Assembly: GCA_902489945.1 (NCBI GenBank)
Contig: CABUBZ010000042.1
Coordinates: 1-17,520, forward strand
Length of the DNA stretch: 17,520 bases
Direction of reading: 5' to 3'
From: an uncultured Collinsella sp.
GTDB lineage: Bacteria > Actinomycetota > Coriobacteriia > Coriobacteriales > Coriobacteriaceae
Shown: in pieces, positions 1 through 5,905 of the stretch
How positions within the stretch are numbered: the stretch's first letter is position 1
Layout: every line of letters begins with the position of its first letter
The notes under the pieces: generated by a model
The model's input: only the letters and a program-made list of their open reading frames with translations
What the model was told of the DNA's origin: nothing
The model's database searches: none
Position numbers and translations under genes: made by a program

Positions 1-761
1 TCGCGCCAGATCTTGCACAGGCGGTTTACGACGATATCCGTCGGCGTATCCAGCAGGCGGTCCTGGTTGTACACATTGAGGTAGACGAGCATGGCGTCGG
101 CGGGCGTAATGTCCAGGTGATCGCCGCCTGCGCGAAGGTAGGCACGCTTAAAGAGCAGGAAAGTGTGGCGCAGGTAGTCGACCTTTTTCTGCGGCCATTT
201 TTCGATAAGGTTCTGACCGAGCATCTTCGCGAGCGTTTCGTAGCTTCCCTCACGCGAGAACTCGATCTCGTATAGGGGGCAGACGCGCCAAAACGCGCAG
301 AACTCGCCGTACAGGCGGCTTTCGACGGAATCCCATGTGCCGGGGTAGAGACGGGTGACCTTGGCCGAAACCGTCGGGGCGTCTAGGAATTTGAGGACAC
401 TGACGCGTTTGTTGCCTTCTTGGACATAGAACCGATGCATGAACTCGGTGACGATGACGGGGTCGCGATAGCCCTCGGTCACCTGGATGTCGTAGAGGTT
501 GGACCACTTGCGGGCGAACTCGGTGCTAAACGGAAGCAGGGGCATAAAGTTACACGAAAAGGCGGACTGACGGCCCTTGGTGACCGTGCCGACGACCATT
601 TCGAGCGGAATATCCCGCAGGCCGACATTCTCTCGCTGACCTAAGGGGAGCTGAGCAACCAAACTGTCGAGGTCCGTAAGGTATGGATGCTCGCTTTGGC
701 TGATGGCGCGACGGCGTCCCTGCTCGCCGCGCTTGCGTGCTTGACGATAGGCCTCTTCCAT
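1..761 (-). CDS. BMP-family substrate-binding-like protein, N-terminal part (runs off the left edge)
   Basis: The minus-strand frame starting at ATG 761 stays open for 253 codons to the window edge, so the C-terminus is missing. A clear ribosome site (AAGGGAG) lies about 8 nt upstream. The protein begins MEEAYRQARKRGEQGRR and has no signal peptide or membrane segment. Around residues 55-135 it carries GTVTKGRQSAFSCNFMPLL and FYVQEGNKRVSVLKF. From memory, these match the N-terminal ParB-like region of a long Gram-positive family usually annotated as BMP/PnrA-type ABC substrate-binding protein, in which a Bmp domain follows. That C-terminal domain is outside the window, so the name rests on the N-terminal region only. 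The lack of a secretion signal argues against a simple extracellular binding protein; a cytoplasmic nucleoside-sensing role is possible but is inference. The transcription unit appears separate from mscS, which ends in a palindrome just upstream. Confidence 0.62.
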   Translation of the reverse strand, partial: MEEAYRQARKRGEQGRRRAISQSEHPYLTDLDSLVAQLPLGQRENVGLRDIPLEMVVGTVTKGRQSAFSCNFMPLLPFSTEFARKWSNLYDIQVTEGYRDPVIVTEFMHRFYVQEGNKRVSVLKFLDAPTVSAKVTRLYPGTWDSVESRLYGEFCAFWRVCPLYEIEFSREGSYETLAKMLGQNLIEKWPQKKVDYLRHTFLLFKRAYLRAGGDHLDITPADAMLVYLNVYNQDRLLDTPTDIVVNRLCKIWR

Positions 762-778
762 GGTGTCTACTCCCTTAG

Positions 779-793
779 TCGTTTAAACAACGA
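779..793. promoter_or_regulatory. Small palindrome upstream of the BMP-like gene
   Basis: TCGTTTAAACAACGA has 5-bp arms (TCGTT/AACGA) around TAAAC and contains the 8-bp palindrome GTTTAAAC. It lies directly upstream of the ribosome site of the BMP-like gene, where an operator or 5'-UTR hairpin could act. No convincing -35/-10 pair is visible beside it, so function is a guess. Confidence 0.25.
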
Positions 794-817
794 TATGAAC
801 CATGGTACCACGATGCG

Positions 818-856
818 AAACCACCACAAAGGTGCCTGTCCCCTTTGTGGTGGTTT
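818..856. repeat. 39-bp intergenic palindrome, copy A (likely terminator of the mscS gene)
   Basis: Perfect 15-bp arms AAACCACCACAAAGG (818-832) and CCTTTGTGGTGGTTT (842-856) surround the 9-nt loop TGCCTGTCC. An identical core occurs at 1835-1875. The right arm overlaps the stop codon of the mscS-family gene (855-857), so the hairpin forms immediately at the 3' end of that mRNA. Each arm ends in a short A or T tract, giving a bidirectional terminator-like shape. The exact repetition suggests a dispersed REP-like element used as a terminator. Confidence 0.75.
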
Positions 857-1622
857 AGGCGATGATGGGGGCGATGGCACGAATGCAGGCGTCGGCTGCC
901 GTAAAAGTGGTGCTATCGTCGCTGACGATAAAGATGATTTTGCCCTTAACGCCAAAGTCGCCGATCTCGCTAAAGAGCACGTACGGCTCCTTGTCAAAGC
1001 CAGAGATGGGCGAGACGGCCGTTTTGGTTGCGCTCGTGAGCTCGTCTGCCAGCGCGTCAAGGGAAGCCCACTTAGACGTGTCCTTTACGGCAACGGGCAC
1101 GGCCACGCGCCCAAAGGGCATCAGATGCACGAGCGTGTTCTTGGAGATGTTGGAGTTGGGCACAATGATGGTCTGCCCGCAGGCGTCCTCGATGGTTGTG
1201 TGACGCCAGGTGATATCTTGGACCACGCCCGACACGCCGCCGACCTCGATATTGTCGCCGGGTTTGATAATGCCCATAAACGTCACCTGCATACCGCCGA
1301 TAAGGTTCGACAGCGTGTCCTGAAAGCCGAGCGAGATGGCGATGCCGCCGACGCCAAGAGCGGCGACGAGGGCGTTTGCATTAATGCCAAAACAGTTGTC
1401 GAGGATAAAGCTGCCGCCGATCATCCAGATGACGGCGCGCGCAATGTTGATGAAGATGCTCGATGCCGGAAGCGGGTTGTCGTCTCGGTTAAGCAGATGG
1501 TGCAGGGTCTTGGATGCGACCTTGGCTGCGACGGCGGTGCCTATCGCCAAGATGACGGCCCAGATGATGTTGTGGACCCACCGTTGCTCAAAGAAATGAA
1601 GAATCGGTTCAAACAATTCCAT
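855..1622 (-). CDS. MscS-family small-conductance mechanosensitive channel
   Basis: A 255-residue membrane protein. ATG 1622 is chosen because AGGAGG lies 10 nt upstream; the frame stays open further 5' but without a ribosome site. N-terminal hydrophobic segments lie at roughly residues 17-40 and 55-80. They are followed by the glycine/alanine-rich pore helix ALVAALGVGGIAISLGFQ and the DTLSNLIGGMQV segment typical of MscS TM3. The beta domain then reads KPGDNIEVGGVSGVVQDITWRHT, with the family's IIVPNSNISK motif. The length is slightly below that of E. coli MscS (286). In this family the channel opens under membrane tension and releases solutes during hypo-osmotic shock. The gene sits downstream of a 19-codon frame and a hairpin terminator, and its stop codon lies inside palindrome copy A. 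The family call is secure; conductance and ion preference cannot be read from sequence. Confidence 0.92.
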   Translation of the reverse strand: MELFEPILHFFEQRWVHNIIWAVILAIGTAVAAKVASKTLHHLLNRDDNPLPASSIFINIARAVIWMIGGSFILDNCFGINANALVAALGVGGIAISLGFQDTLSNLIGGMQVTFMGIIKPGDNIEVGGVSGVVQDITWRHTTIEDACGQTIIVPNSNISKNTLVHLMPFGRVAVPVAVKDTSKWASLDALADELTSATKTAVSPISGFDKEPYVLFSEIGDFGVKGKIIFIVSDDSTTFTAADACIRAIAPIIA

Positions 1623-1668
1623 GTAGGGAAAACCTCCTAATGATCGCTCAACCATGATACCCACCAAA

Positions 1669-1698
1669 AAGCCCGTTCGATCACATTCGAACGGGCTT
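1669..1698 (-). terminator. Hairpin terminator between the 19-codon frame and mscS
   Basis: A perfect 12-bp stem (AAGCCCGTTCGA at 1669-1680 with its complement at 1687-1698) has a 6-nt loop. Read on the minus strand it is followed by a run of five T. It lies 47 nt before the mscS start, with little room for a separate promoter downstream, so it may work as an attenuator of mscS. Confidence 0.8.
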
Positions 1699-1750
1699 CT
1701 GTGCTCGATACAAGGTTTGCACGGCGGGCTGCAAGGCTCGGCGGTGTGGC

Positions 1751-1810
1751 TTAGCGGTGGCGCTTCCAGATCAACGCGGTGGCTAACGCAAGGCGGGGGA
1801 GTCTTTTCAT
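1751..1810 (-). CDS. Putative 19-residue small peptide or leader peptide
   Basis: The minus strand contains ATG at 1810, 19 sense codons and TAA at 1753-1751, encoding MKRLPRLALATALIWKRHR. A strong ribosome site (AAGGAG) sits 6 nt upstream of the ATG. The peptide has a short hydrophobic centre (LALATALIW) between very basic ends, net charge about +6. It ends 52 nt before a hairpin terminator and 128 nt before the mscS start, which is the layout of a leader peptide with attenuator. A free-standing membrane-active micropeptide is the alternative. No promoter is visible between the upstream palindrome (1835-1875) and the ribosome site, so transcription may depend on read-through from the ABC operon. 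I do not recognise a family. The strong, well-spaced ribosome site is the main argument that it is translated. Confidence 0.5.
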   Translation of the reverse strand: MKRLPRLALATALIWKRHR

Positions 1811-1820
1811 GTCACTCTCC

Positions 1821-1835
1821 TTAGTTCGTAACTAA
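1821..1835. promoter_or_regulatory. Palindrome TTAGTTCGTAACTAA next to the small-ORF ribosome site
   Basis: Perfect 6-bp arms TTAGTT/AACTAA surround CGT. In the minus-strand RNA the second arm runs directly into AAGGAG, so the hairpin would partly mask the ribosome site of the 19-codon frame. At DNA level it also resembles a small dimeric repressor operator. Which of the two it is cannot be decided from sequence. Confidence 0.4.
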
Positions 1836-1875
1836 AAACCACCACAAAGGTGCCTGTCCCCTTTGTGGTGGTTTT
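1835..1875. repeat. 39-bp intergenic palindrome, copy B (likely terminator of the ABC operon)
   Basis: Same sequence as copy A, with arms one base longer: AAAACCACCACAAAGG (1835-1850), loop TGCCTGTCC (1851-1859), right arm 1860-1875. It begins 8 nt after the stop codon of the ABC ATPase. On the minus strand it runs into TTTTT, as a Rho-independent terminator should. Confidence 0.75.
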
Positions 1876-1883
1876 CCAAGGTG

Positions 1884-2678
1884 TTAGCTCAGCAGCATGC
1901 GGTCGTTGGCGAGCTCGCCGCCCGAGACCTCCTCGAATTTCTGGAGCAGGTCGGCCACGGTGAGCGACTTCTTCTCGTCGCCGGACACGTCGTAGATAAC
2001 GTGACCCTCGTGCATCATGATCAGGCGGTTGCCCAGACGGATGGCGTCGTTCATGTTATGCGTGACCATGAGCGTGGTCAGATGATTCTCATCGACGATC
2101 TCCTCGGTCAGGTTGAGCACCTTGGAGGCCGTCTTGGGGTCGAGTGCGGCGGTGTGCTCGTCGAGCAGCAGCAGGCGCGGCTTGGTGAGCGTGGCCATGA
2201 GCAGGGTGAGCGCCTGGCGCTGGCCGCCCGAGAGCAGGCCGACCTTGGCGTTGAGGCGCGTGTCCAGACCGAGGTCCAGGCGCTTGAGCAGCTCAACGTA
2301 TTCGTCCTTCTCGGCCTTGGTGACGCCCCACGAAAGACCGCGACGCTGACCACGACGCTTGGCGAGGGCCAGGTTCTCGGCGATCTGCATGTCGGCAGCG
2401 GTGCCGCGCATGGGGTCCTGGAACACGCGGCCCAGGTACTTGGCGCGCTGCGACTCGCTCAGGCGCGAAATGTCGTTGCCGTCGAGCTCGATGACGCCCG
2501 AATCGAGCGGATACACGCCGGCGATCATGTTGAGCAGCGTGGACTTGCCGGCGCCGTTGCCGCCGATCACGGTCACAAAGTCGCCGTCGTTGAGGGTGAG
2601 GTCGACGCCGGTGAGAGCGCGCTTCTCGGTGACAGTGCCCTTGTTAAAGGTCTTCTTGACGTGCGAGAGCTTAAGCAT
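1884..2678 (-). CDS. ABC transporter ATP-binding protein (TrpXYZ-like family)
   Basis: A 264-residue nucleotide-binding subunit that would energise uptake through the permease encoded just upstream. Visible motifs are Walker A GGNGAGKST (residues 39-47), Q-loop FQDPMRGTA, signature LLSGGQRQALTL, Walker B LLLLDEHTAALDP and the switch histidine in LMVTHNM. The FQDPMRGT and DEHTAALDP variants fit the small family that pairs with ABC_sub_bind-type lipoproteins. ATG 2678 is preferred to the upstream ATG 2687: GGAG lies 9 nt before 2678 but directly abuts 2687. The start overlaps the permease stop by 8 nt, implying translational coupling. The gene ends just before palindrome copy B. The substrate is not determined by this subunit. 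Confidence 0.93.
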   Translation of the reverse strand: MLKLSHVKKTFNKGTVTEKRALTGVDLTLNDGDFVTVIGGNGAGKSTLLNMIAGVYPLDSGVIELDGNDISRLSESQRAKYLGRVFQDPMRGTAADMQIAENLALAKRRGQRRGLSWGVTKAEKDEYVELLKRLDLGLDTRLNAKVGLLSGGQRQALTLLMATLTKPRLLLLDEHTAALDPKTASKVLNLTEEIVDENHLTTLMVTHNMNDAIRLGNRLIMMHEGHVIYDVSGDEKKSLTVADLLQKFEEVSGGELANDRMLLS

Positions 2679-3594
2679 CTGCCTCATCTCCCTTCGTATA
2701 GGAGCTGCGGAGCTTGTAGCGCTCCCAAACCACGGGCACGCACAGGGCCACGGCGACGATCACGGCGGAGAGCAGTTTCATGTCGTTGGCATCCATGCCC
2801 AGCTGCAGCACGATGGCGCGGATGAGGAAGTAGACCACGGAGCCAAAGACCGCGGAAGCCAGACGGACGCTAAACTGCGTGAGGCCACCGGGCAGCAGGC
2901 GGCCGAGCACCTCACCGATGACGATGGCGGCAAGGCCGATGACGATGGCGCCGGTGCCCATGCCAATATCGGCATACTTTTGGCTCTGGCAGATGAGCGC
3001 GCCGGCAAGGCCGATGAGGGCGTTGGAGAGCACGAGGGCGATCATCTTGGTGGTGTTGGTGTTAACGCCCAGGGCGCGGATCATGTACTCGTTGTTGCCG
3101 GTGGCACGCAGCGCCGAGCCGATCTCGGTGCCAAAGAACCAGTACAGGATGGCGACGATGGCCACGGCCAAAATGATGCCCAGGATAATGGCCACCGTGG
3201 ACTGCGGCAGGCCCGTCATGTTGCTGACGGACGAGAAGATGGTGCCCTTGGCGAGGATGGGCGTGTTGGACTTGCCCATGATGCGCAGGTTGATGGACCA
3301 CAGGCTGATCTGCGTAAGAATTCCGGCGAGGATCGCGGGAATCTCAAAGACGGTGGTCAAGATGCCCGTGACGGCGCCCGCGATGGCGCCGGCGCACATG
3401 CCGGCCAGCACGGCGAGCAGCGGGTCGACGTTATTGTTGACGATGAGCACGGCGCAGACACAGCCGCCGAGGGCAAAGCTGCCGTCGCAGGTCATATCGG
3501 GGATGTCGAGCAGGCGGAACGTGATAAACACGCCAAGCACCATAATGCCCCAGAGGACGCCCTGCGAAACGGCGCCCTGCAATGCAATGAGCAT
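2671..3594 (-). CDS. ABC transporter permease (TrpXYZ-like family)
   Basis: A 307-residue integral membrane protein with about eight to nine hydrophobic segments, the inner-membrane channel partner of the adjacent ATPase and lipoprotein. The N-terminal GVLWGIMVLGVFITFRLLDIPDMTCDGSF is characteristic: in this branched-chain-permease-like family the first helix leads into an xDxTxDGSF motif. The cytoplasmic loop GSALRATGNNEYMIRALGVNT corresponds to the ATPase-coupling region. ATG 3594 has AGGAGG 8 nt upstream. The C-terminus overlaps the ATPase start. A 204-nt gap with two hairpins separates it from the lipoprotein gene, so the binding protein may be made in excess over the membrane complex. 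Family assignment is strong; substrate is unknown, with an aromatic amino acid one possibility by analogy to TrpXYZ. Confidence 0.9.
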   Translation of the reverse strand: MLIALQGAVSQGVLWGIMVLGVFITFRLLDIPDMTCDGSFALGGCVCAVLIVNNNVDPLLAVLAGMCAGAIAGAVTGILTTVFEIPAILAGILTQISLWSINLRIMGKSNTPILAKGTIFSSVSNMTGLPQSTVAIILGIILAVAIVAILYWFFGTEIGSALRATGNNEYMIRALGVNTNTTKMIALVLSNALIGLAGALICQSQKYADIGMGTGAIVIGLAAIVIGEVLGRLLPGGLTQFSVRLASAVFGSVVYFLIRAIVLQLGMDANDMKLLSAVIVAVALCVPVVWERYKLRSSYTKGDEADA

Positions 3595-3634
3595 GCTTCA
3601 TACCTCCTAGGATAGGGTGGACACGTGATTTTCC

Positions 3635-3640
3635 ATAATA
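3635..3640 (-). promoter_or_regulatory. Possible internal -10 element before the permease gene
   Basis: TATTAT on the minus strand, 41 nt upstream of the permease start. No good -35 sequence is present at 16-18 nt, so an internal promoter for permease-ATPase is only a possibility. Confidence 0.2.
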
Positions 3641-3669
3641 GCGGTACCAATGCATAAAAGAGCTGCGGA

Positions 3670-3727
3670 CGGATGTTTTGTCTCATCCGAAACAAGCAGG
3701 GCGAACGCCGGTCTTTAGCGTTCGCCC
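3670..3727 (-). other. Two hairpins between the lipoprotein and permease genes
   Basis: In the minus-strand mRNA a perfect 10-bp hairpin (arms 3699-3708 and 3718-3727, GGGCGAACGC and its complement) is followed by a 6-bp hairpin (CGGATG/CATCCG, 3670-3675 and 3684-3689). Neither is followed by a solid T run, so they look like mRNA-processing, stability or partial-termination structures rather than a complete terminator. Confidence 0.6.
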
Positions 3728-3798
3728 CAAGGACTCAGATATTGAATAACGCGGCTGTGGCGCGCGTGCGGGCCCTAGACGCGTTACCGCGCATGGCG

Positions 3799-4779
3799 CT
3801 ACTCGTCCAGAGCGGAAAGGTCGATGCCCAGCGCCTCGGCCATCTCGTCGTTCTTGACGACGACCAGGTCCTTGCTCGAGAGATGCTTGATTGGCATATC
3901 CTCGGGCTTGGCCTCGCCCTTCAGGATCTTAACGGCCATCTCGCCCGCGGCGTAGCCCAGGTCCTTATAGTTGATGGAGAGGGTGAACAGGCCGCCGGCC
4001 ATGCACATACCCTCCTCGCCGGTCACGAAGGGGAGCTTATTCTCCTTGCAGATCTGGCCGACCTGCGAAGCGCCCGCGGCGATGGTGTTGTCAGTGGGGG
4101 AGTACAGCGCGTCGACCTTGCCCACGGCAGACTCGACGACGGACTGAATCTCGTTGGAGCTCGAGACGGTGAAGTCAGTGTACTCGAGGCCCAGCTTGTC
4201 GAGTTCCTTCTTGGCGGTCTTGATCTGGACGTCGGAGTTGGACTCGGCGGTACAGTAGAGCAGGCCGACCTTTTTAACGTCGGGCAGGACCTTCTGCATC
4301 ATCTCGAGCTGCTCGGCGACCGGGGTGAGGTCAGAAGCGCCCGTGACGTTGGTGCCGGGCTTGTCGTTGTCCTGGACCAGGCCGGAGGCGGCGTAGTCGG
4401 TGATGGCACAGCCCACGATGGGGATATCGGCCGTGGCGCCGGCGGCAGCCTGCGCGGCGGGCGTGGCGATGGCATAAATCAGGTTGACGTTGTCGCCCAC
4501 AAACTTGTCGGCAATGGACTTACACGTGGACTGGTCGTTCTGGGCGTTCTTCTGGTCAATCTTGACCTTAAGGCCGCTCTCCTTGATGGCCTTGACAAAG
4601 CCATCGTTGGCGGCGTCGAGTGCGGAGTGCTCGGTGAGCTGCAGAACGCCGATGGTGTAGTCGGAACCGGCGGCAGCAGAGCCGGAACCAGAGTTGCCGC
4701 CGCATCCGGCGAGCGGGGCGAGCGCGAGCAGGCCGGCGGAGACCAGAAGGCTCCTGCGGCTGATGGTGATGTCCTTCAT
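3799..4779 (-). CDS. ABC transporter substrate-binding lipoprotein (ABC_sub_bind / TrpX-like)
   Basis: A 326-residue extracellular lipoprotein that would capture the ligand for the permease/ATPase pair. ATG 4779 is chosen because it starts a complete lipoprotein signal (MKDITISRRSLLVSAG, then LAPLAGC with lipidated Cys26) and has GGGGG upstream; the longer open frame has no such features. The signal contains SRRSLL, a twin-arginine-like motif. After a short Gly/Ser linker come a periplasmic-binding-fold start (YTIGVLQLTEHSALDAANDGF), the family's NLIYAIATPAAQAA and NVTGASDLTPV segments, then VGLLYCTAESNSDVQ and VDALYSPTDNTIA. These match the ABC_sub_bind family that includes TrpX. The ligand could be an aromatic amino acid, but the family is broad. 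Promoter elements lie just upstream, so this is the first gene of the operon. Confidence 0.9.
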   Translation of the reverse strand: MKDITISRRSLLVSAGLLALAPLAGCGGNSGSGSAAAGSDYTIGVLQLTEHSALDAANDGFVKAIKESGLKVKIDQKNAQNDQSTCKSIADKFVGDNVNLIYAIATPAAQAAAGATADIPIVGCAITDYAASGLVQDNDKPGTNVTGASDLTPVAEQLEMMQKVLPDVKKVGLLYCTAESNSDVQIKTAKKELDKLGLEYTDFTVSSSNEIQSVVESAVGKVDALYSPTDNTIAAGASQVGQICKENKLPFVTGEEGMCMAGGLFTLSINYKDLGYAAGEMAVKILKGEAKPEDMPIKHLSSKDLVVVKNDEMAEALGIDLSALDE

Positions 4780-4814
4780 ATCATTACCCCCAGTATAAAA
4801 ATGGCTGGAAACAC

Positions 4815-4833
4815 TGCACTGGGACAAAGTGCA
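4815..4833. promoter_or_regulatory. Palindrome at the start of the lipoprotein mRNA
   Basis: TGCACT and AGTGCA arms flank a 7-nt spacer; imperfect CACT/GTG extensions lie outside. It falls just downstream of the predicted -10, within the first 25 nt or so of the transcript, where either a repressor operator or a 5' stabilising hairpin would fit. Confidence 0.4.
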
Positions 4834-4842
4834 AGTGGGACT

Positions 4843-4870
4843 ATAGTAGCGCTGATGTCCATTTTTACAA
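4843..4870 (-). promoter_or_regulatory. Promoter of the ABC transporter operon
   Basis: On the minus strand TTGTAA (4870-4865) and TACTAT (4848-4843) are separated by 16 nt, giving a 5' leader of about 55-60 nt before the lipoprotein ATG. This is a good sigma-70-type match in otherwise GC-rich DNA. Confidence 0.6.
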
Positions 4871-4939
4871 CAGCCTGGCGGGTTTTTTAATACAGAATCG
4901 GATGGGCGGTACGGGTAGTCGAATGGGCGGCGGAGGGTC

Positions 4940-5725
4940 TTATGCGGCGGAGGAGGCGTCGTCCTCGTCCAAGGCGGCGAAGAGCTTCTTGCCATCGAGG
5001 AGACGTGTGGTGACGTTTCTCATGCGGCCGATCTCAACGGTGCGCAGCGTGTCGTCGGCGCCTCGGGCGTCATAGACCGTTCCCAGCAAATACGAGATGC
5101 CGTCTCGTTGCTTGATGGCAAAGGGCCGGAGTGTCATCCGTGCCACTTCGACCTCTCCGCGTGCCGTGACACTCGAAATATCAAAACTCACCGTGGTTCC
5201 GTGGTCGATGGCCTGCTCGATGAGCTCGCAGGCATCGATGCGCTTGACAGGCGTGTGCGTGGTCTTGGTGGATTTGCCGCCCACGCTTGGGGCGGGCTCG
5301 GGTGCATCGAGGTAGCCGCGAACGTCGGCGCTCGCCATGGCGACCAAGTGCTGCGCCATGCTCTTTCGAATGGCGATGGGCGTGGAGCGGTTGCGCATGA
5401 CCATACCGTGGAGCCGGATGATCTCTTCGTCGGTGAGCGGACGGGTCAAGAGCCGATAACCCACGCCGCGCTTGTACTCAATTTCGTATCCGGCATGGCG
5501 AAGTGCGGAGATGGCGGTGTAGATGCTGCGCCGCGCCGCCGAGATGGGCATGCGGGCGGGGTCGTCGGGATGGGCGAGGCGCCGGATCAACTCATCGGAA
5601 AGCATGGCCTTGTCCTCGCCGGTGTTTTCGCTTAATAGTTGCAAGATACGAACGGCGCGATAGGCTGCCATCGAGGCGGCGCCCCTCGTCGTGGTCTCGT
5701 AAGTTTCAACAGCGGTTTCGGTCAT
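4940..5725 (-). CDS. WYL-domain transcriptional regulator (winged-helix plus WYL-like domain)
   Basis: A 261-residue cytoplasmic protein. The N-terminal part (about residues 20-95) reads MAAYRAVRILQLLSENTGED followed by AARRSIYTAISALRHAGYEIEYKRGVGYRL, the winged-helix layout of WYL regulators, with recognition helix and wing. The C-terminal part contains TLRPFAIKQRDGISYLLGTVYDARGADDTLRTVEIGRMRNV, matching the WYL beta-strand pattern although the W-Y-L triad itself is degenerate. Such proteins usually bind DNA and sense a small ligand or nucleic acid. ATG 5725 is preferred over in-frame GTG 5734 because AAGGA is 10 nt from 5725 but directly abuts 5734. It lies upstream of the ABC operon on the same strand, so local control of the transporter is plausible but unproven. 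A 250-nt leader with unusual repeats precedes it. Confidence 0.75.
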   Translation of the reverse strand: MTETAVETYETTTRGAASMAAYRAVRILQLLSENTGEDKAMLSDELIRRLAHPDDPARMPISAARRSIYTAISALRHAGYEIEYKRGVGYRLLTRPLTDEEIIRLHGMVMRNRSTPIAIRKSMAQHLVAMASADVRGYLDAPEPAPSVGGKSTKTTHTPVKRIDACELIEQAIDHGTTVSFDISSVTARGEVEVARMTLRPFAIKQRDGISYLLGTVYDARGADDTLRTVEIGRMRNVTTRLLDGKKLFAALDEDDASSAA

Positions 5726-5785
5726 GGCGCCCACGTCCTTTCCGTTTTGGGTGGCGACGGTATGGAGCCTAGGACGCGGGGCTTT

Positions 5786-5809
5786 CCCAGGGGTGCAGGA
5801 CGCCCTGGG
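5786..5809. other. Hairpin in the leader of the WYL gene
   Basis: CCCAGGG (5786-5792) and CCCTGGG (5803-5809) form a perfect 7-bp stem with a 10-nt loop, about 60 nt upstream of the WYL start codon. No T run follows on the minus strand. It is probably a structured 5' UTR. Confidence 0.4.
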
Positions 5810-5842
5810 CGGTCGGTAGCCGTCGGCAAGCGGCGGGTCGAG

Positions 5843-5905
5843 TTTTCAACAGCCCTGCCCAACTGACCAAAAACTTGCCAAAAGCTTGACGGATGCTGTT
5901 GAAAA
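5843..5905. promoter_or_regulatory. Inverted and tandem repeat cluster upstream of the WYL gene
   Basis: An 11-bp inverted repeat, TTTTCAACAGC (5843-5853) and GCTGTTGAAAA (5895-5905), has arm centres 52 bp apart, near five helical turns. Between the arms are two tandem 11-mers, ACTGACCAAAA (5862-5872) and ACTTGCCAAAA (5873-5883), 9/11 identical. The right arm overlaps the T tract of the asnS terminator. The arrangement looks like a multi-site regulator-binding region, possibly including the WYL promoter. Confidence 0.45.

Noticed and set aside
800..812. Overlapping NcoI/KpnI-type palindromes (CCATGGTACCA)
   Set aside because: Short palindromes of this size arise by chance, and there is no adjacent promoter to give them meaning.
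687..1640. A 317-codon plus-strand frame opposite mscS
   Set aside because: It runs through the repeat palindrome and antisense to the well-supported MscS-family gene.
2359..3615. A 418-codon plus-strand frame opposite the permease
   Set aside because: Shadow of the permease and ATPase genes; composition is D/G/H/A-rich with no recognisable domain.
4780..4939. T-box or other amino-acid riboswitch ahead of the TrpXYZ-like operon
   Set aside because: The leader is only about 60 nt and has no T-box sequence or terminator/antiterminator pair.
5843..5905. DnaA boxes (TTTTCAACA matches 7 of 9 positions of TTATCCACA)
   Set aside because: Two weak matches, no neighbouring dnaA, dnaN or AT-rich unwinding region; a regulatory inverted repeat is the simpler reading.
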